Origin: CAZXWK01 sp964644675 | GTDB lineage: Bacteria; Actinomycetota; Coriobacteriia; Anaerosomatales; JAAXUF01 | NCBI GenBank assembly: GCA_964644675.1 | Contig: CAZXWK010000029.1 | Span: forward strand, 1-31,408 | Reading direction: 5' to 3' | DNA length: 31,408 nt | Part shown: positions 1 to 8,973 of the stretch, in pieces | Layout of the letters: each line of letters opens with the position of its first letter | Numbering within the stretch: the stretch's first letter is position 1 | Program-made: the position numbers and the translations under genes | The notes under the pieces: generated by a model | What the model was told of the DNA's origin: nothing | Seen by the model: only the letters and a program-made list of their open reading frames with translations | Database searches by the model: none

Positions 1-1984
1 GGTCGTCGAAGGCCACCTCGATGCGGTGCGGAGCCAGCGGCCAGGAATCGGCCGGCGTACGAATCGTCAGCGAGCGATCGGACCAGTCGTATGAGACGCG
101 GTTCGAGTTCTTGTCTGTCTCCCACGCCAGACGGCCGGAGCCGTCGAAACCAGCGACACTGCGGTCGGCTCGACGCAGCTCGAAGCCACCGTCAACATCA
201 TGCAGCCGGTCGGTGCACCCGTCGGGAGCCACCCACACCCGGCCGTCCTTGACGAACCGGTGTAGCGAGCCGTCGAGGTCCAGCACGTCGGCGGCCGTCG
301 AGTCAGCCGAGACGTGCGCCTCGAACGAGAAACGCCAGCCGGGCGAAAGGCGCGTTACCGCGTCCCCCGACGATGAGTAGTAGCGCGAGACCTGCGCGTC
401 CGGCCCCAGGCTGGGCAGCGACAGGTCATTCACTCGCAGTCGCAACGCCGGACGGTCCAAGCGTACCGACGCCTCGTCAGCCCACAGATCGCTGAGTGCG
501 TAGTCCGTGTGCAGCTCGCCGCGACCGAGGCGCGCGCTGCGATCGTCCAATGCCACGGGGATCGAGGGGCATTCGGACAGTGCGACCTCGCCGTTGCCGT
601 TGTAGGGGCTCACCTTGAAGGTGTAGGCCGGACTTCGACTCGTCATCGGCCCCGTCGTTCGCCTGTAGAGCGGACGCGGATCGTCACGCAGGTCAAGACC
701 GGATCCGTCCCTGAGGAAGGGGCACGCGGTCGAGTCGGCGGATCGCGCGGCGATCGCGCTGTCCGGCGGATAGATGCCGCGTCCGGCCGTGGACCACGAC
801 GTCGTCTCGGTGCTCCCGACCTGCCAGAAGTGCGAGCCGTCCGAGAGGTAGATCCCATACCCGGCCGCTCCCTCGGAGGCCTCCCAGGCCAGCGTCACCG
901 ACCCCCTTCCGGCGGGGCCGTCGTCGGGCACGTCGTTGAAGCCGTCGCCGTCCGTGTCGCGCTCCTCGAAGACGTGCGCACTCGCGGTCGTCTCGGCGGT
1001 CACGTCGCCGAGAGCGGCAGGCAGCGCGAGGACGAAGCTCGCCGTCTCCGGGTCCGACCAAAGGGGTGGGCCGCCGGCCACCGGCCGGCTCGCGACACGC
1101 AGCGACAGAACGTACTCCCGACCTGCCTGCAGGCCGCCTGGCGGACTCGGCAGAGGTGCCTGGTTCGACGCGCCGACCCCGCCGATCACGGCAAGGACCT
1201 CGGCGGTCTCGGCATCGAGCAGCTCGAGCGACCAGTCCGACTGGACGTTCCCGGTCAGCTGCTCGCGGTACGCCCACACCACCGATGGCGGCCCTGTCGT
1301 CTCGGCGCCGTCGCTGGGCGACACGATGGTGACCTGCGGCCGTCCCGCGTAGTCGATCGAGTAGAGCGGCTTGTTGGGCCTCTCGGCGGACTCGAAACCG
1401 ACGTGGGTCCCGGCGGTGCCGGAGATGCGGAACGCTGGTCCGGCGTCACCGGCCTCGGCCCACCGCTTGAGCGCCTCGCTCACGTCGAGCACGAGGAGAC
1501 TGCCGGTGCCGCCCACGATCACCGGCGACGATTGGTCGTCGGCTGTCGTAGCGGGCCTGTCCTCCCAAGTCACCGAGGGGATGTCGACCTCGTCCGTGCA
1601 CGCCTGCGCGACGACGGCCCCCGGGCTGGAGACGCCGTAGACCCAGAAGCCCACTCGGCCGCCGACGACCGCGTATCCCTGCTCCGCGCGGGACTCGAAG
1701 TCGGCGAGCATGGTTTCGCTCGGCTGCACCAGCGCGTACTCGGTCCACGTGGCATTGGGTGCGTTCGCGTTCACCCACGAAAGCTGGTGCGCCGAGAAGT
1801 TGGTGCCCGGGTAGGCACTCGACACGAACGTGTCGAGAGGAGTGCTCGTGACGTGCACCACGCCATCGTCTCCGGCAGCGAACGCCGCAGGCACGCAGGC
1901 GTGAAGCGACGTCGTGGCAACCAGGATCGCGAGGAGTGTCGAGAGCGCGCAGCTGATCGCGCGCGCGGAACGCAGGTCCGGCAT
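1..1984 (-). CDS. Secreted DNRLRE/RHS-type cell-surface protein, N-terminal part (3' end outside window)
   Basis: An uninterrupted minus-strand frame runs from ATG at 1984 to the left edge, giving 661 residues without a stop. The start is supported by an AGGGGGG ribosome-binding site at 1991-1997, six bases upstream. Residues 1-36 form a signal peptide (hydrophobic core SCALSTLLAILVATTSL, likely cleavage after AFA). Residues of about 40-215 resemble a DNRLRE domain (starting near DTFVSSAYPGTNF), a beta-rich module common in secreted actinobacterial proteins. A fibronectin-like stretch follows, with a calcium-loop-like DTDGDGFND near residue 342. The last 120 residues read like the entry to an RHS/YD-repeat shell: DLDGSLHRFVKDGRVW, then GGFELRRADRSVAGFDGSGR, then NSNRVSYDWSDRSLTI. 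RHS proteins often end in a variable toxin domain, but that end is not in this window, so toxin activity cannot be claimed. Domain calls are from remembered family features, not a search. Confidence 0.75.
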   Translation of the reverse strand, partial: MPDLRSARAISCALSTLLAILVATTSLHACVPAAFAAGDDGVVHVTSTPLDTFVSSAYPGTNFSAHQLSWVNANAPNATWTEYALVQPSETMLADFESRAEQGYAVVGGRVGFWVYGVSSPGAVVAQACTDEVDIPSVTWEDRPATTADDQSSPVIVGGTGSLLVLDVSEALKRWAEAGDAGPAFRISGTAGTHVGFESAERPNKPLYSIDYAGRPQVTIVSPSDGAETTGPPSVVWAYREQLTGNVQSDWSLELLDAETAEVLAVIGGVGASNQAPLPSPPGGLQAGREYVLSLRVASRPVAGGPPLWSDPETASFVLALPAALGDVTAETTASAHVFEERDTDGDGFNDVPDDGPAGRGSVTLAWEASEGAAGYGIYLSDGSHFWQVGSTETTSWSTAGRGIYPPDSAIAARSADSTACPFLRDGSGLDLRDDPRPLYRRTTGPMTSRSPAYTFKVSPYNGNGEVALSECPSIPVALDDRSARLGRGELHTDYALSDLWADEASVRLDRPALRLRVNDLSLPSLGPDAQVSRYYSSSGDAVTRLSPGWRFSFEAHVSADSTAADVLDLDGSLHRFVKDGRVWVAPDGCTDRLHDVDGGFELRRADRSVAGFDGSGRLAWETDKNSNRVSYDWSDRSLTIRTPADSWPLAPHRIEVAFDD

Positions 1985-2051
1985 GAGAATCCCCCCTGTA
2001 GGCTCGTCGCGCACGGCGCGCGACTCGGTCATACAGGTCGGGGATACACGG

Positions 2052-2069
2052 GCGCCCCAACCGGGGCGC
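2052..2069 (-). terminator. Putative terminator after ddl
   Basis: A 7-bp perfect stem (GCGCCCC/GGGGCGC) with a 4-base loop lies 10 bases past the ddl stop on the minus strand. It has no U-rich tail, so termination is only plausible. It sits between ddl and the downstream secreted-protein gene and would separate the two transcription units. Confidence 0.45.
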
Positions 2070-2079
2070 TAACCGGGTC

Positions 2080-3024
2080 TTACCGCTTCGGCTCCAGAGC
2101 GAACTCCACCAGCATCCGGCAGAGATCCGGGAACTCGATGCCCGCAGCGCGGGCGGCGTCGGGGACCAGTGAGGTCGACGTCATCCCGGGGATCGTGTTC
2201 GTCTCGAGCAGCCACACGGCGCCATCGCGGTCCACGATCGTGTCCGAGCGACTGATGCCCCGGCAGCCCAGCGCCTTGTGCGCGGCCACGGCAAGGCGCT
2301 GGCACTCGTCGCGCTGCTCGGCGCTCACGCCGGCGGGGATGATGTGCCGGCTCATGCCCGGCACGTACTTGGAGTCGTAGTCGTAGAACTCGTGCTCGGG
2401 CACGATCTCGAGCGTCGGCAGCGCCACGACCTCGTCGTTGCCCAGCACGCCCACGGTCACCTCGGTGCCCTCGACGAACCGCTCGACCAGCACCACCGAG
2501 TCGTGCTCGAACGCCTTGTCGATGGCGGCCGGCAGCTCGCCGGGCTCGTGCACGATCGTCATGCCCACGCTGGAGCCCTCGTTGGCCGGCTTGACCACGG
2601 TCTTGTCGCCCAGGTGCGCGGCGAGCGCGTTCACGTCGTACAGCTCGTGCCGGTGCAGCACCGCATACTCGGGCGTCGCCAGCCCCGCAAGGGTGAAGAA
2701 CTGCTTGCTCTTCACCTTGTCCATCGCCAGCGCGCTCGCGAGCACGCCCGAGCCCACGTACGGCATCTCGAGCAGCTCGCAGAGCCCCTGCACCGTGCCG
2801 TCCTCGCCAAAGCGGCCGTGCAGGCAGATGAACGCGACGTCGGCGTCGATCGAGCCCAGCTGCAGCACGAACTCGTCGTCGCCGGTGTCGATCTCCACCA
2901 CCGAGAACCCGTTGTGCTGCAGTGCGGCCGAGACCTGGGCACCGGTGTTCAGCGACACCTCGCGCTCGGCGGAACGGCCGCCGTAGAGCACGGCGACGCG
3001 GATCTGAGTCGGGTCGATGGTCAC
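2080..3024 (-). CDS. ddl: D-alanine--D-alanine ligase
   Basis: This cytoplasmic ATP-grasp enzyme joins two D-alanines into the dipeptide used for the peptidoglycan stem. The product is 314 aa, the usual Ddl size. Visible family signatures are VAVLYGGRSAEREVSL (residues 10-25, substrate-side glycine loop), LHGRFGEDGTVQG (68-80), KPANEGSSVGM (145-155, ATP-grasp loop), KYVPGMSRHIIPAG (219-232, the lid region that carries the Tyr of D-Ala ligases) and LETNTIPGMTSTSL (273-286, metal-binding Glu274 and Asn276). The start is GTG at 3024, with GAGAGGA just upstream. It begins 15 bp after the stop of the upstream membrane-protein gene, so the two are probably cotranscribed. Assignment to Ddl is firm. 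That the product is D-Ala-D-Ala and not D-Ala-D-Lac is inferred from the lid motif. Confidence 0.93.
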   Translation of the reverse strand: MTIDPTQIRVAVLYGGRSAEREVSLNTGAQVSAALQHNGFSVVEIDTGDDEFVLQLGSIDADVAFICLHGRFGEDGTVQGLCELLEMPYVGSGVLASALAMDKVKSKQFFTLAGLATPEYAVLHRHELYDVNALAAHLGDKTVVKPANEGSSVGMTIVHEPGELPAAIDKAFEHDSVVLVERFVEGTEVTVGVLGNDEVVALPTLEIVPEHEFYDYDSKYVPGMSRHIIPAGVSAEQRDECQRLAVAAHKALGCRGISRSDTIVDRDGAVWLLETNTIPGMTSTSLVPDAARAAGIEFPDLCRMLVEFALEPKR

Positions 3025-3039
3025 GGTGGGTCCTCTCGG

Positions 3040-3876
3040 CTAGTACAGGCGACCGAGTCGCAGGTAGTCCACGAGCACGAGCATGAACCACCACAGCGTC
3101 ACGCCGCCCAGCGTCACCACGGCGCCCTTGATCATCGCCGAGGTCAGAAGCCCGGCGCGCTCGTCCTTCTCGCGGCTCAGCCAGGTCGCGAGCCAGACCG
3201 CCAGAATCAGGATCGGGCCGGCGGCGGTCATGATGAGCCCGCCGAGAACGGTGAGGCCGTAGACCTGCGACTCGTAGATCGCGCGGCCCTGGGGGATCTG
3301 CATGAACTGCCAGGCTGCCGCGGCGAGGAGCGCGATCCACGCGCCCAGGTAGACCAGGAACGGCCACGTCGCGACCGCGGCGGGCCGCGGCTCGCGCTCG
3401 GGGAGCACGGGCTCGACCTGCGCCGCGGCAACGGCGACCGGCGCGGCGGCGGCCGCTTCCGCGACCTCGGCGGCACCCGGCGAGAGCTCGGGCTCGGCGG
3501 CGGCCTCGTCCTCGGCGGGCGATTCGGCGGCCGGCTCCGCGTCCTCCGCGGCCTCCAGGCTCGCCTCGACGGCAGCGATGTCGGCAGGGACGTCGTCGGC
3601 AGCCGGCTCCGCGATCGGTGCGGCCTCCGCGGCGGCCTGCTCGGCAGGGTTCTCGGCGGGGAGAGACGACTCCTCGGGGACGATCTCGGGCTCGGCGGTC
3701 ACGGGCTCGATGACCTCGACGGGAGCGGGCTGCTCGGCCGCCACGGGCTCGATGACCTCGGCTGGTGCGCCGGGTTGCCCGGCGAAGAACGCGGACTCGT
3801 CGGGCGGCGTCAGGGGCTCGGCGCCCGTATGCGGCGCGCTCGTGCCCTCGACCGGCGGTTCCAGTGTGTCCCCCAT
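3040..3876 (-). CDS. Membrane protein with Ala/Glu/Pro-rich N-terminal tail, unknown function
   Basis: A 278-aa protein that I do not recognise. Residues 1 to about 168 are low-complexity and acidic, rich in Ala, Glu and Pro, with an internal repeat (EVIEPVAAEQ at 40-49 and EVIEPVTAEP at 54-63). The C-terminal 110 residues hold three predicted membrane helices, at about 171-192, 205-233 and 248-270. A charged loop (SREKDERAG) separates helices 2 and 3. The start is ATG at 3876, with AGGGAGGG three bases upstream. It lies 15 bp before ddl in the same direction, so a link to the envelope is possible by context only. It is divergent from the HtrA gene across a 240-bp spacer in which I found no convincing promoter. 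The disordered tail plus membrane-anchor layout recurs in the HtrA protein and in the small protein between gyrB and gyrA. Confidence 0.8.
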   Translation of the reverse strand: MGDTLEPPVEGTSAPHTGAEPLTPPDESAFFAGQPGAPAEVIEPVAAEQPAPVEVIEPVTAEPEIVPEESSLPAENPAEQAAAEAAPIAEPAADDVPADIAAVEASLEAAEDAEPAAESPAEDEAAAEPELSPGAAEVAEAAAAAPVAVAAAQVEPVLPEREPRPAAVATWPFLVYLGAWIALLAAAAWQFMQIPQGRAIYESQVYGLTVLGGLIMTAAGPILILAVWLATWLSREKDERAGLLTSAMIKGAVVTLGGVTLWWFMLVLVDYLRLGRLY

Positions 3877-4116
3877 GACCCTCCCTCGACGTGCCTGGCT
3901 GCCGAAAGTCTAGCCACACCACGGCCGCGACTCAACCACGGCCCGTTGACGCTTCATCCCGCGGGAGCTGCTTCTTCCCTGCTGAAGAGCGCAGAATGGA
4001 CGTGTCGGGAAGAAGATATGGAGTGCGTGTGAACGGCGCGAGACCTGCTCATGGTACTCGCGCGCGCCGCAAGCTAGCCGCGCGGCGCCCAACCGATACC
4101 AGAAGAAGGAGCGACC

Positions 4117-5616
4117 ATGTCCGACGAAGAGCGCGCCACCGGTGCGTCGCCCGAGATGACGCCCGAGGAGCCGACGGCCGTTCCGCCGGCCTTCGAGGAC
4201 GCCGATCTCGAGGCCAGCATCGCCGCCGAGAGCGCGGCGACGATAGAGGCCGAGCAGGCCCCCGCCGGCACGGGCCCGATGACCACGCCACCGCCGATCG
4301 CCCCCGGCTGGGAGGCGCCGCCTGCGCCGCCGACCGGCACCGCGACCGAGGCGCCTCCGATGGCGATCGCTCCCCCCGTCGAGCCTCCGCTCCCGCCGGT
4401 GCCTCCCGCGACCGCTCCGACGTCCTCGGGCTCGGGCGGGCACGGCGGCATCATCGCGGCCGCGATCGTCATCGCGCTCATCGTCGGTGCGATGGCCGGC
4501 GTGGCGGGCGGGTTCCTCGGCGGCAAGCTCGCCGGCGGCACGGGTAGCGACGTCGCCGTGAGCGCGAAGAAGATCACCGTCGTCCCCAGTCAGACCGACG
4601 AACCGGTCATCGCCGCCGCTGCGGCCGCCGTGCCCTCGGTCGTGAACATCAACGTCTCCTCGGGCCTCGTCTCCGGCGGCCAGTCCGGCCTGCCTCAGAC
4701 GCACCCGACCGTCCCCTCCGAAGGCCAGGGCTCGGGCGTCGCCTACAAGAAGACCGGGGATGGCGGCACCTACATCCTCACCAACAACCACGTCGTCGAG
4801 ACGGCCGACCAGATCGAGGTCAAGAGCACCGACGGCAAGTCGTGGCCCGCGACGCTCGTCGGACGCGATCCCGACAACGACATCGCGGTCGTCAAAGTCG
4901 CCGCCGAGATTCCCGTCATCGACCTGGGCGATTCCTCGAAGCTGGTCGTCGGCCAGACGGTCGTCGCGATCGGCTCCCCCTACGGTCTCGAGCACTCGGT
5001 GACCTCGGGTATCGTCTCGGCGATGGGTCGTCTGCTCCCCGACACGAGCACCGACACCACCCTCTCGACGCCGCTCACCGACGTCATCCAGACCGACGCC
5101 GCGATCAACCCGGGCAACTCGGGTGGCGCGCTGGTGGACAAGCTCGGCAAGCTCGTCGGCATCAACACCGCGATCTACACCGAGAGCGGCTCCAACGACG
5201 GCATCGGCTTCGCCGTCCCCGTCAACACGGCCATCAAGGTCGCCGACCAGCTCATCACCTCGGGTAAGGTCGTCCACCCGTTCATCGGCGTGGTCGGCTC
5301 GACCGTGGACGAACGGCTCGCCGCCGAGAAGAAGCTCACCGTGAAGGAAGGTGCGCTGGTCGAGGAAGTCGTGCCCGGGACGGGTTCGGCCGCCGCCGGC
5401 ATCAAGCCGGGCGACGTGATCACCTCGGTGGACGGAGAAGCCGTCCGCTCGATGGACGACCTGGTGACGCTCGTCCGCAGGTACAGCGCAGGAGACACCG
5501 TCTCGATCACACTGATCCGGGACGGCCAGTCCCAGACCGTCAAGGTCAAGATCGGCGATCGTCCCGCGGACTTCGGCTCCACCGGAACAACCCAGACGCC
5601 CGCTCCCAAGAAGTAG
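4117..5616 (+). CDS. htrA: HtrA/DegP-family membrane-anchored serine protease with PDZ domain
   Basis: This 499-aa S1C-family protease degrades or refolds damaged proteins outside the membrane. Residues 1-105 are a Pro/Ala/Glu-rich cytoplasmic tail, followed by one membrane helix at about 108-135. The trypsin-like domain carries a full catalytic triad: His225 in LTNNHVVE, Asp255 in DNDIAVVKV and Ser335 in PGNSGGAL. A single PDZ domain covers about residues 385-490 (GALVEEVVPGTGSAAAG, IKPGDVITSVDGEAV), and the protein ends in a short polar tail. The ATG is preceded by AGAAGGAG. Length and domain order match actinobacterial HtrA/PepD-type proteins. The gene stands alone on the plus strand and ends 47 bp before a strong hairpin. 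Protease activity is well supported by the intact triad. Its substrates cannot be read from sequence. Confidence 0.93.
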   Translation: MSDEERATGASPEMTPEEPTAVPPAFEDADLEASIAAESAATIEAEQAPAGTGPMTTPPPIAPGWEAPPAPPTGTATEAPPMAIAPPVEPPLPPVPPATAPTSSGSGGHGGIIAAAIVIALIVGAMAGVAGGFLGGKLAGGTGSDVAVSAKKITVVPSQTDEPVIAAAAAAVPSVVNINVSSGLVSGGQSGLPQTHPTVPSEGQGSGVAYKKTGDGGTYILTNNHVVETADQIEVKSTDGKSWPATLVGRDPDNDIAVVKVAAEIPVIDLGDSSKLVVGQTVVAIGSPYGLEHSVTSGIVSAMGRLLPDTSTDTTLSTPLTDVIQTDAAINPGNSGGALVDKLGKLVGINTAIYTESGSNDGIGFAVPVNTAIKVADQLITSGKVVHPFIGVVGSTVDERLAAEKKLTVKEGALVEEVVPGTGSAAAGIKPGDVITSVDGEAVRSMDDLVTLVRRYSAGDTVSITLIRDGQSQTVKVKIGDRPADFGSTGTTQTPAPKK

Positions 5617-5663
5617 CGCGCCGTCAGCTCACGATTCGAGTCCCGCACGCGACGCGCGAACAG

Positions 5664-5693
5664 AGAAGGCCCCGGCTGATGCCGGGGCCTTCT
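5664..5693. terminator. Bidirectional terminator hairpin
   Basis: A perfect 13-bp inverted repeat (AGAAGGCCCCGGC/GCCGGGGCCTTCT) with a TGAT loop lies between two convergent genes. Read from either strand it gives a GC-rich stem whose outer bases are A/T, so it can serve both the htrA and the cytochrome transcripts. Confidence 0.85.
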
Positions 5694-5773
5694 GCGTCAC
5701 CTCACCTGTCGTGCTCCCGCCGGCCCGTACCGGACCCGCGCGGAACGCACGTTGACGCAACCCGCGATCGCGC

Positions 5774-7156
5774 CTACTTGCCCGAGCGCGAGCGGACCAC
5801 GACGAACGCCGCGATCCCGACGGCGATCGCCGCGACGATCGCGAGGATCCAGACCAGCGTGATGTTCGAGCCCGTACCGGACTGCTCGGCGGCCTTCTCG
5901 GCGGCCTCGGTCTGCTGCTTGGCGTCCTCCGAGCCGTACACCGCCTGCTTCGCCGCGGCCATGACGGTCGTCGGGTTGTCGACTCCCGCCTTGGTGGCGA
6001 GCGCCTCGGGCGCCGAGCGGTACTTGAGCTCCGCGACGAGCGTGCCGGCCGAGTCGGCGGCCGCGAGCTTCACCGCGTAGCCGTCCTTCACGGAGCCCTT
6101 GGGCGGGATGCGGTCGTCCGAGAAGACCCCGGTCGCGTCCCACAGCTCGACCGGATGGTTGCCCTTGGCGTCCTGCAGCTCGGTGCCGAACTTGTGCTCG
6201 CCCAGCTTGGTCGCCTTGCCGTCCGCGCCGACCAAAGAGACCTCGAGCCACATCTCGCGCACTTCGGTCAGACCGGTCGGAAGGTAGTGGCCGGCGCCCA
6301 CGTTCGTCACGGTGACGGTCACCGAGGTGTCCTCGCCCGGCTTCAGGATCTCAGGCGCATCGAGCTCGACCGTGGCCGCGCTCTTGAGCATCTCCTTGGG
6401 AAGCGACGGATCGGTCGCCTGACCCACCTGTGCGCCCACGAACGTCATCCGGTAGAGGTTGTCGCGCTGCGGGCCGCCGTTGGCCGCCGTCCCGGCGTAC
6501 GGGCCGACCGTGCCCGGCTTGTCGCTCATGTGACAGTCCTGGCACTGGATGCCCTCCTTGGCCTGCGGGCTCTCGGACCACTCCTTGTAGGTGGACTCGA
6601 GATGCATGCCGTTGCCCGGGTGCATCACGTTGTGACAGCCGCCGCAGATCTCGGACGTCGCGTGGAAGGGCGACTCGACCGCGGGGTGCGGAGCCTGCGG
6701 CTGTGCGAGCTGTGCGCGGCGCGTGGTGTCGGGCATCACGAGTTGCGACACGTTGCCGATGGGCTCGGTGGTCCCGGTCACCTGGTGACAGAACATGCAG
6801 CCGACACCTACCGCCCCGGCCTGGCTCATCTGCCCGGACTGGACCTCGCCCGCCATCGTGGCGATCGGTGCGTGGCACTTCAAGCAGAACTCGCCGAGCT
6901 TGTTGCCGGTCGCCGCATTGGCCTCGCCCATCTTCGCCTGGAAGAGCGGGTCGGCGATAGCCTTGGCGTGCATCGAGCCCGTCCAGTCCTTGAGGTACTG
7001 GGCGTGACACTGGCAGTTCGTCGGCGGCGGAAACGCCGCGATAGGCGCGCTGCCCGGCGTGACGGGCACGTCTTGCGCGAGTGCGGTGCCCGCCATGCCG
7101 GCGAATGCGACGGCCGCGAGCACCAGTACGAGGACGGTCGTGCGAACATGCTTCAT
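5774..7156 (-). CDS. Membrane-anchored multiheme c-type cytochrome (cytochrome c554-like)
   Basis: A 460-aa exported electron-transfer protein. Residues 1-28 form a signal peptide (ending ALA-QD), and residues of about 430-455 form a C-terminal membrane anchor followed by RSRSGK. Four canonical CxxCH heme sites are seen at Cys91-His95, Cys120-His124, Cys171-His175 and Cys205-His209. A fifth site is irregular: Cys48-Gln-Cys50-His51, only one residue between the cysteines. It is followed by the W-x-x-S-x-H-A pattern (Trp58, Ser61, His63) typical of the first heme in c554-family proteins. The C-terminal half is beta-rich and contains GAGHYLPTGL. The start at ATG 7156 was chosen because it begins the signal peptide and follows AAAGG; the frame stays open further upstream. 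Heme attachment would need a cytochrome c maturation system, not present here. A role in extracellular or respiratory electron transfer is inferred; donor and acceptor are unknown. Confidence 0.88.
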   Translation of the reverse strand: MKHVRTTVLVLVLAAVAFAGMAGTALAQDVPVTPGSAPIAAFPPPTNCQCHAQYLKDWTGSMHAKAIADPLFQAKMGEANAATGNKLGEFCLKCHAPIATMAGEVQSGQMSQAGAVGVGCMFCHQVTGTTEPIGNVSQLVMPDTTRRAQLAQPQAPHPAVESPFHATSEICGGCHNVMHPGNGMHLESTYKEWSESPQAKEGIQCQDCHMSDKPGTVGPYAGTAANGGPQRDNLYRMTFVGAQVGQATDPSLPKEMLKSAATVELDAPEILKPGEDTSVTVTVTNVGAGHYLPTGLTEVREMWLEVSLVGADGKATKLGEHKFGTELQDAKGNHPVELWDATGVFSDDRIPPKGSVKDGYAVKLAAADSAGTLVAELKYRSAPEALATKAGVDNPTTVMAAAKQAVYGSEDAKQQTEAAEKAAEQSGTGSNITLVWILAIVAAIAVGIAAFVVVRSRSGK

Positions 7157-7307
7157 CTCGGTGCCTTTCGTGATTCGGGGTCTGTCAGCCTGGGGCCCGA
7201 GCGTGCCGGAACCGGCCTCGTGCATTTGACTCGTACCCAACTCGGCGAATCGCGCCATCGAAGGCCGCTCGACCGCATGGGGTATGCACATGACCGGACG
7301 CAAGGAA

Positions 7308-7330
7308 TATGATACTTGTCGGGTATCATA
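7308..7330. promoter_or_regulatory. Perfect inverted repeat, candidate operator upstream of rubrerythrin
   Basis: TATGATAC and GTATCATA are exact reverse complements separated by 7 bases, and lie 48 bp before the rubrerythrin ATG. The element is the most A/T-rich stretch of the 221-bp divergent spacer between the cytochrome and rubrerythrin genes. The symmetry and position suggest a dimeric repressor site. The spacing differs from the 7-1-7 PerR/Fur box, so the regulator is not identified. TATGAT also resembles a -10 element. Confidence 0.55.
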
Positions 7331-7377
7331 CTCGACACCGCCGACGGGCGGCACCCCGAAAACGAGAAGGAGTCCTC

Positions 7378-7886
7378 ATGGTTCAGAAGTACAGGTGCAG
7401 CAGTTGTGGCTACTTTCACGTCGGTCCCGCGCCTGAGAAGTGCCCCGTGTGCGGCGCTCCGCAGACCGCGTTCAAGGAGTACGAAGGACCGGGCGACCTG
7501 ACCGGTACCAAGACCCTCGAGAACCTCAAGGCCGCGTTCGCCGGCGAGTCGCAGGCCAACCGCCGCTACACGCTGTGGCGCCGCATCGCCGAGCTCGAGG
7601 GTGCCCCGCAGTCGGCCCTCGACGCGTTCGATCGCGCCGCCGCCGAGGAGACCGCGCACGCGCTGGGCCACCTCGCCTACATGGGTGGCTTCGGCACCAC
7701 CGCCGAGAACCTTCTCGCCGCGCGTACGGGCGAGGACAACGAGGCGACCGACATGTACCCGTCGTTCGCCGAGATCGCCGAGGCGGAGGGCTTCGACGAC
7801 ATCGCGCACTACTTCCGCCGAGTCGGCGGCTACGAGGCCGAGCACCGCGGCGAGTACGACCAGGCGCTCACCGACCTCGGGGCGTA

Positions 7887-7887
<1 letters not shown>
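7378..7887 (+). CDS. rbr: Rubrerythrin with N-terminal rubredoxin domain (reverse rubrerythrin type)
   Basis: A 169-aa non-heme diiron protein that reduces hydrogen peroxide in the cytoplasm of anaerobes. The N-terminal 30 residues are a rubredoxin-type iron site: Cys7-x2-Cys10-Gly and Cys22-Pro-Val-Cys25-Gly. Residues of about 45-165 form a ferritin-like four-helix diiron domain, with Glu57 in AGESQANRRY and two ExxH pairs, Glu91/His94 and Glu153/His156. In classical rubrerythrin the rubredoxin domain is C-terminal, so this order is the reverse type known from clostridia. The ATG at 7378 is preceded by GAGAAGGAG at ideal distance; the frame is open upstream to 7309 but that part lacks domain content. 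The stop overlaps the rlmN start by one base. An inverted repeat at 7308-7330 may control it. It suggests an anaerobic, oxygen-exposed lifestyle. Confidence 0.93.
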
Positions 7888-8936
<1,049 letters not shown>

Positions 8937-8973
8937 CCCCTAAGCGCCCTGACCGTGACGCGCTCCGGCGGCG

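Noticed and set aside
509..2380. Plus-strand open frame of 623 codons
   Set aside because: It runs antisense to the secreted protein and ddl, is Arg/Gly-rich without motifs, and crosses two real genes.
2069..3922. Minus-strand open frame of 617 codons overlapping ddl and the membrane protein in another frame
   Set aside because: Arg-rich, low-complexity translation; both real frames have starts, ribosome-binding sites and, for ddl, clear motifs.
3910..5277. Minus-strand open frame antisense to htrA
   Set aside because: Asp/Arg/Gly-rich shadow of the HtrA gene, whose catalytic triad is on the plus strand.
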